Shown here one piece after another: positions 32,801-37,038 of a DNA stretch of 37,038 bases. Positions within the stretch are counted from its first letter, which is position 1; every line of letters starts with the position of its first letter. Below the pieces are notes generated by a model, which was given only the letters and a program-made list of their open reading frames with translations, searched no databases and had not been told where the DNA came from. The DNA is from Chromera velia (taxonomy: Eukaryota; Sar; Chromeraceae). The position numbers were made by a program, and so were the translations under genes. The stretch covers positions 21,450 through 58,487 of the forward strand of contig JAHBMJ010000047.1 of the NCBI GenBank assembly GCA_018398765.1, given 5' to 3'.

Positions 32801-34223
32801 TGCTGCTCTCCTTTTCTCGTTCATCCCTCTGCTCTCTTTCTGCTTTCAGGCCTCTGATTTCCTCTCTCACTTTTCTCTCTATTCTTTTGAGTTTTCTTAT
32901 TTGCTTTCTTCCTTCCCCTCTCAGCGCTTCTGCTGGCTCTTCTTTCCTCTCCCTTTTTCTTTCTTCTTTCTTCTCCTTCCTTGTTGCCTACATAAAGGTT
33001 TTCTCTCTGATGTGTTGGAATTTTTGGTATGCTTCGTCGAGCAAGTCTTTCTTTATTTCTTTTCCCTCTTCCATATCCATTGCTTTCTAAAAAACCTCAC
33101 TCACTTTTTCCTCCTTCACTCTTTTCTGAAGCTCTTGGAGGTACCTCTCCTCAGAGTCTCCTTCCTTTGTGAGCGTTCCCTTCCATCTTAGCTTGATTTG
33201 ATCTTCTCTTTTCTCGTTTTTCTTTCTTTTTTCCCTCTTTTTTGTCTTTCTTCACCTATCTTTTCTTCTTTTCTTTTTGTTCTGTTCTTGGTTGGCTTCG
33301 TTCTCTTCCTCGTTTCCTCTTCCCTTGCCGCTCTCATTCTCTCTTTCTTCCTCCCTCAGGACTAATCTAAGAGCTGAATGGTCTAACCGAGCTAAGCATA
33401 CACAAAATACAGAAAAAAAAAGAACAGATGGCAGAGACACAGGAGACATGCATGCATAGTCGATCAGGGACCTCCCTCTGTCTCCTCCCCTGTCAAAAGT
33501 AAACGATCCATCAAAGTTGAAAGCTACCTTCTCCCCCCCCTCTTCAACCGCACACTGCCTCAGTCCATTCAGAGGAACAATGCCCACCATTTCACAAAAA
33601 CGAATAAGAGCCCTTCCTTTCGTGTTCTCCATCTCGTCTTCAAACTCCCTCTCCAGTCTGAAAACTTCCTCTCTCCCGCCTGTTTGTGCCCACTCTTCCC
33701 CTTCTCCCCCTCCCTTCCCTGTCCAGACTATCAGAGGAGTTTTCTTTCCGGTGCGGGCGTTGAAGTCCCCCATCACACAGACCTCTGAGAATCTGCTCTC
33801 TCCTTTTCTTTCTCTCTCTGCTCTTTTCTCTTCGATTCTCTCTGCCAAATTGTTGAGGTATGTCTCATCTGCGTAGTTCGACTCTTCATGGGGGTCATAC
33901 AAGCTAACGAAGAGCGGGAAGCCTGGTGCTTCTACAAATACCGCTATCTCCGTTGCTCTTTCTGTCGTAAAGCCCAGCTCTCTTGCCTTTCTGCTTATCA
34001 ATACCATCACCCCCCCTGTCGTCATCACTTCTCTTCCCTCCTTTACTAACGGGAAATTCGTTCCTTGCAGTCTTCCTCCATTCACACTGCACACTGTCCT
34101 CTCTATTCTAGTTTCATTCATAAAAAGGATGTCGGCTCCTTTTGTTTCTTCTGCGAAAAGCGGGCTTTATACCAAATTCTCTGTTCTTCCCCTTACGTTC
34201 AGAGCCTACATCTCTACTCCTTT
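29805..34223 (-). pseudogene. LINE ORF2: AP endonuclease + reverse transcriptase, in-frame stops
   Basis: The endonuclease part (34223-33270) shows ALNVRGRTENL, ILFMNETRIE (catalytic Glu), VCVMGDFNARTGK, SLIDYACMS and a terminal LDHSALRLVL, the usual order for AP-like LINE endonucleases. The reverse transcriptase (32900-31000) shows AAGKDGMPPGMLR, QFAYKRKAGTCDTIF, VAFVDFTRAFDEV (first catalytic Asp), RLKQGGPSGPSLYSVYI and LFADDTTLLESS (catalytic Asp pair). The C-terminus (about 30560-30380) has a Cys/His motif ending IHLVTECPVFDRER. All of this lies in one frame. Internal stops begin at 34208 TAG, 34169 TAA, 33254 TGA, 33089 TAG, 32990 TAG, 32270 TAG, 32105 TAG, 31919 TAG, 31865 TAG and 30917 TAG; the last stop is TAG at 29807. 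It is therefore inactive under the standard code. No RNase H domain was recognised. Confidence 0.88.
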
Positions 34224-34264
34224 GTCTTTTTTGTTTTGTTTGCTCTTCCTGTTTGTCACGGGGG

Positions 34265-34628
34265 AAGATAAAAAAGAAAAAGAAGAAGAGGAAGACGAAG
34301 AAGAAGAAGAAGAAGAAAAAGAAGAAGAAGAAGAAGACGAAGACGAAGACGAAGACAAAGACGAAGACGAAGACGAAGACGAAGACGAAGAAGAAGAAGA
34401 AGCAGAAGAAGAAGAAGCAGAAGAAGAAGAAGAAGCAGAAGAAGAAGAAGAAGAAGAAGAAGAAAAAGAAGAAGAAAAAGAAGAAGAAGAAGAAGAAAAA
34501 GAAGAAGAGGAAATAGGAGGAGGAGAAGAAGAGGAGGAGGAGGAAGAAGAAAAAGAAGAAGAAGAAAAAGAAGAAGAAGGAGAAGAAGAAGAAGAAGGAG
34601 AAGAAGAAGAAGAAGAAGAAGAAGAAAT
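34265..34628. repeat. GAA/TTC trinucleotide tract
   Basis: About 364 bases of nearly pure purine on the plus strand, mostly GAA with GAC, AAA, GCA and GAG variants; a GACGAA sub-block lies at 34336-34388. It sits between the ORF1 side and the endonuclease of the LINE. Frames across it read poly-Glu (plus) or poly-Phe/Leu (minus) and are not genes. Confidence 0.95.
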
Positions 34629-36008
34629 CTCCCGGTGGTCTGGCTTCTTCCCACCCCTCCCTCCCTATCCTTTCCCACCCTCTTTCTTTCCCCCGCCAAT
34701 GCCGGGGAAAGAGGAACAAAAACAAAGAGACTCAAAGCAAAAAGAAAAACAAGAAGAAGACGCAGAAGAAATAGTAAAGCTGTAAAGAGACGGACCTGGT
34801 GGGGGACAATGAGGTAAAGAAGCTCGAACGGAACAGAAAAGCGAAGAACATATACATGAACACATGTTGGCACATATTTGTTCATCTTTGTGAATTAAAC
34901 TATTCTCCTTCTCTGACGAGCTTTCGATTTCTGAAGAGAAAGAGAAGCCAAACCGGGATCCGTCTTGCTCGGGTGTGTTGATCGAGAATGGATGTATGCT
35001 GCAGAAATATCTGGGATGCTTGAGGGTGTTTTCTGGTTCTTTCTCTCTGGTAGGGCCACAATCTACATCCCAGGGGTCTAACTGAAAGGGAACAAAATCG
35101 CTTTTTTCTTCTTTGTCCTCCCCTGGACTCTCCTTCCCTCCTCTCCTTCTTCTCAACAAAAATCCTCCGCCTTTTCTGACTTGGTTTCTCTCTGTCTCCC
35201 CTGTGGATGGATTGGTCTTTTCTCTGTTCGGAGTTGCCCCGTCCTTCTCTGTGCACTCGCCTTCATATCGCTCTGCACGCAAAGGAGGGCACAAGGGGGG
35301 GGAAGTACACTGGTCTATATCTTTTTTCAGTGAGTGTGAAAGAGAGTTGGAGGGTAGCGAGGAACGTGGCCGAGGCTCGTCTAATCGACACACCTGTATA
35401 GGGACTGCCCCTCGCGAAGCAGTCCCGCTCCCCCCCCCTTGCATCAGCTCGGGGTCTCCAGTGAGCTTCTCCTCCCTGCGCTTAGGCCGGCCGAGCCAAT
35501 TTGCAGAGAAAAAAGAGTCTCGACTATTCGGAGCGGAAGAGTGAAAATTTCTACGCAATTTTTTTGAAAGAGTGTGCAACTCGTTGGGGGCTCTACAGGT
35601 GGTCTCATGATTCGGCGTGCCTCCTTCCATCTCTTCTCCTTCCCCACTCAGCACCCAAAACCTGTTCCTTCTCAAAACGTCGGACTCAGATGGAGCCTTC
35701 CTGGCATGCTCTCTCTTTGCCCTCCGTCTCTTGATTTTTCTCAGTTCTTCCCCAAGCCCCATCTTTTCTACCCTCTCTATCGTGTCTCTCACTGTCCACT
35801 CGGTCATCTCTGCCTCTAACAACTTCACCCTTCTCTTTAACATTTCCTTTGCTTCCATCACCCTTTCTATTCTCTTTCTGAGCTCTTCTATTGATCTCTT
35901 TTCTTCCTCAATCAACGTTTCTTGCTCGTCTTCCCTTAAGAGCCTTCTTCTGGGGGGAGGCCGGCTCCCGACCTCTCTCTTTCTTCCTCCCCCCTTCTCC
36001 TCCTTCAA
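34629..36008 (-). pseudogene. LINE internal reading frame, charged coiled coil then low complexity
   Basis: In the same frame as ORF1 and ORF2, positions 36008-34665 are open for about 447 codons. The first 150 residues are a charged coiled coil (EEEKRSIEELRKRIERVMEA, LKRRVKLLEAEMTEW). The rest is Ser/Pro/Arg-rich without a domain I recognise. It could be the C-terminal part of ORF1, a separate ORF, or an insertion; codon 34667 is TAG. An 8-bp inverted repeat (GGGACTGC...GCAGTCCC) lies at 35401-35426. Confidence 0.45.
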
Positions 36009-37019
36009 CTGCCAACCCCGTCAACGGCCAACCCCGGAGGCCTCCCCCCCGGCGTTTGCCTGCTGCTGCTCTGCACTTCCGTTCTGCTCCTACATCCTCT
36101 TTTTTCCCTTCTGCTCAATCCTGGGGCTCGGTTTCAGGATTCCTGTTTGCTGGCCATCTCTCTCTGTTCCCCCCATCACGAGATCTCCATCTCCCTCTGG
36201 GGCTCTCGGTTAGGGTTGCTCTGAGAGGGGAACTCCTAGTCTCTGAAGGGCCTTCCTCGCCTCTTCTTTCTTCTGGTTGCTGGAAGCTGCATCTCCCATC
36301 ACTCCCACTGCCCACTTTTTCGTTGCCGCGTCTGTCTGCTCCTTCGTCCTTGGGATCACACAGCGGAGTTGGTCTCCTGTTTCTGGGTGCTGCATGTTGT
36401 TCTGTTCATCAAAGAGGGAGTCGAAATCCCTTGCTACTGTTTCTGCACTGAAGACCATCTTCGTCATTGACCCCCACGACTGATGGTTCATCGACATCAC
36501 CCCCTAGAATACCTAGAACATCGTCTCAGCAAACGCTGCAGCCTGCAGTCGGGTATCTTTTCTCGCCTCATTGGGATTGAGTGCTGCTGTGTAGATAAAA
36601 TTCTTTGCGTGTATGCGGATGTCTTTCTTGGGCAGTTTCAGTCCAAGAACAACCCGTGAGCAGATTCTCCTCTCCTCTTCTACCTTCTCTTTGGCCGATC
36701 TTTTCTGTCCCTTCTCCAAATTTCCCAGTCTCGTTTCGTGATCGTTCACCGTCTGCTGCATCTTTCTTTGATGCTCCCCCATCTCTTCTATACTGTCTTT
36801 CAGTCCCTGGATCTTCCCTCCCAATTTCTCTTCTGTTCGAGCCTCGCTTTCACGGAGTAGCCTTTCCATGGCACCTTCCGTGAGAGCTGGCTGCTCGGGC
36901 ATCTTCTTCCTGTCCTTCAGCATCTCCTTGTGGGTCCCTTCTTCGTCTGAGCTGATATCAGAGAGGCCAGGGCACTTCAGAAAGTTCGTCTCTGCGTCTC
37001 TTTCCTCCTGTTCTGTCAT
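36009..37019 (-). pseudogene. LINE ORF1 protein (coiled coil), in-frame stops
   Basis: The likely start is ATG at 37019 (MTEQEERDAETNFLKCPG). Residues about 45-115 are a coiled coil (ERLLRESEARTEEKLGGKIQ, EMGEHQRKMQQTVNDHETRL). A region follows with RRICSRVVLGLKLPKKDIRI, resembling the RNA-binding part of L1-type ORF1 proteins. Such proteins coat element RNA. The frame is interrupted at 36515 TAG, 36506 TAG, 36212 TAA, 36092 TAG and 36023 TGA but continues recognisably to 36213 (SLFDEQNNMQHPETGDQL). Assignment as ORF1 rests on position upstream of the endonuclease and on the coiled coil; the RNA-binding fold is inferred. Confidence 0.6.
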
Positions 37020-37038
37020 TCTGACCACAAAGAAAAAG

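Larger units (their letters stand above)
29733..37038 (-). mobile_element. Non-LTR retrotransposon (LINE), ORF1 + EN + RT, decayed
   Basis: The element reads on the minus strand from the right edge (its 5' end is probably just outside) to the microsatellite tail at 29757-29733. In order it holds ORF1 (37019-36000), a coiled-coil-rich stretch (36008 to about 35560), a GAA/TTC tract (34628-34265) and ORF2 with endonuclease, reverse transcriptase and a Cys/His motif (about 34223-29808). No LTRs are seen. All recognised domain segments lie in one reading frame, interrupted by stop codons rather than frameshifts. The AP-type endonuclease upstream of RT places it among L1/Jockey/CR1-like clades. 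The exact clade needs a tree. Target-site duplications could not be checked because one end is missing. Confidence 0.88.

Noticed and set aside
34129..34785. 218-codon Glu-rich plus-strand frame, and Phe/Leu-rich minus frames over the same bases
   Set aside because: They are translations of the GAA/TTC tract inside the LINE; every frame is open because the repeat lacks stop codons.

Overview
The window is nuclear DNA of a eukaryote. It has spliced genes with GT-AG introns, long pyrimidine-rich and microsatellite tracts, and decayed retrotransposons of three classes. Two genes narrow the host. One encodes plastid ribosomal protein bL28 with a signal peptide, then a phenylalanine-led transit region, the import signal of secondary red-type plastids. 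The other encodes an IscX-like protein with an N-terminal extension; among eukaryotes IscX is known mainly from Apicomplexa. Together they suggest a photosynthetic relative of apicomplexans, that is a chromerid, most likely Chromera velia. This identification is inference.

Layout, left to right. At 0.25-2.1 kb a minus-strand gene encodes ankyrin repeats, one repeat per phase-0 exon. At 3.6-6.0 kb lies a broken minus-strand Ty1/copia element (RNase H, reverse transcriptase and an upstream Gag-like ORF; integrase not found). At 7.2-8.1 kb lies a plus-strand Gag remnant behind a primer-binding site for initiator-Met tRNA. Both sit in AT-rich islands. From 8.1 to 15.4 kb I can support no complete gene, only microsatellites, a 24-bp tandem repeat, a hairpin and possible isolated exons. 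The single-exon IscX-like gene is at 15.4-15.9 kb (minus), followed by an AT-rich gap.

From 26.7 kb down to at least 17.8 kb runs one large minus-strand gene. I rebuilt it from about 15 exons with matching phases. It encodes a PX phosphoinositide-binding domain split over several tiny exons (31-50 nt), then a helical region resembling armadillo/HEAT repeats, then long coiled coils. An assembly gap interrupts its last visible exon. The bL28 gene starts about 0.4 kb away on the plus strand, so the two are divergently transcribed.

After 1.5 kb of pyrimidine-rich DNA, the rest of the window (29.7-37.0 kb) is one minus-strand non-LTR retrotransposon (LINE). It has ORF1, an AP-type endonuclease, reverse transcriptase and a C-terminal zinc-finger motif. 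It ends in a four-base (TCAA)n tail and holds a 364-bp GAA/TTC tract. Its ORF2 stays in one frame for about 4.4 kb but is broken by ten stops, eight of them TAG. No operon-like cooperation is visible; the host genes appear to be independent (cytoskeletal or scaffold, membrane trafficking, Fe-S assembly, plastid translation).
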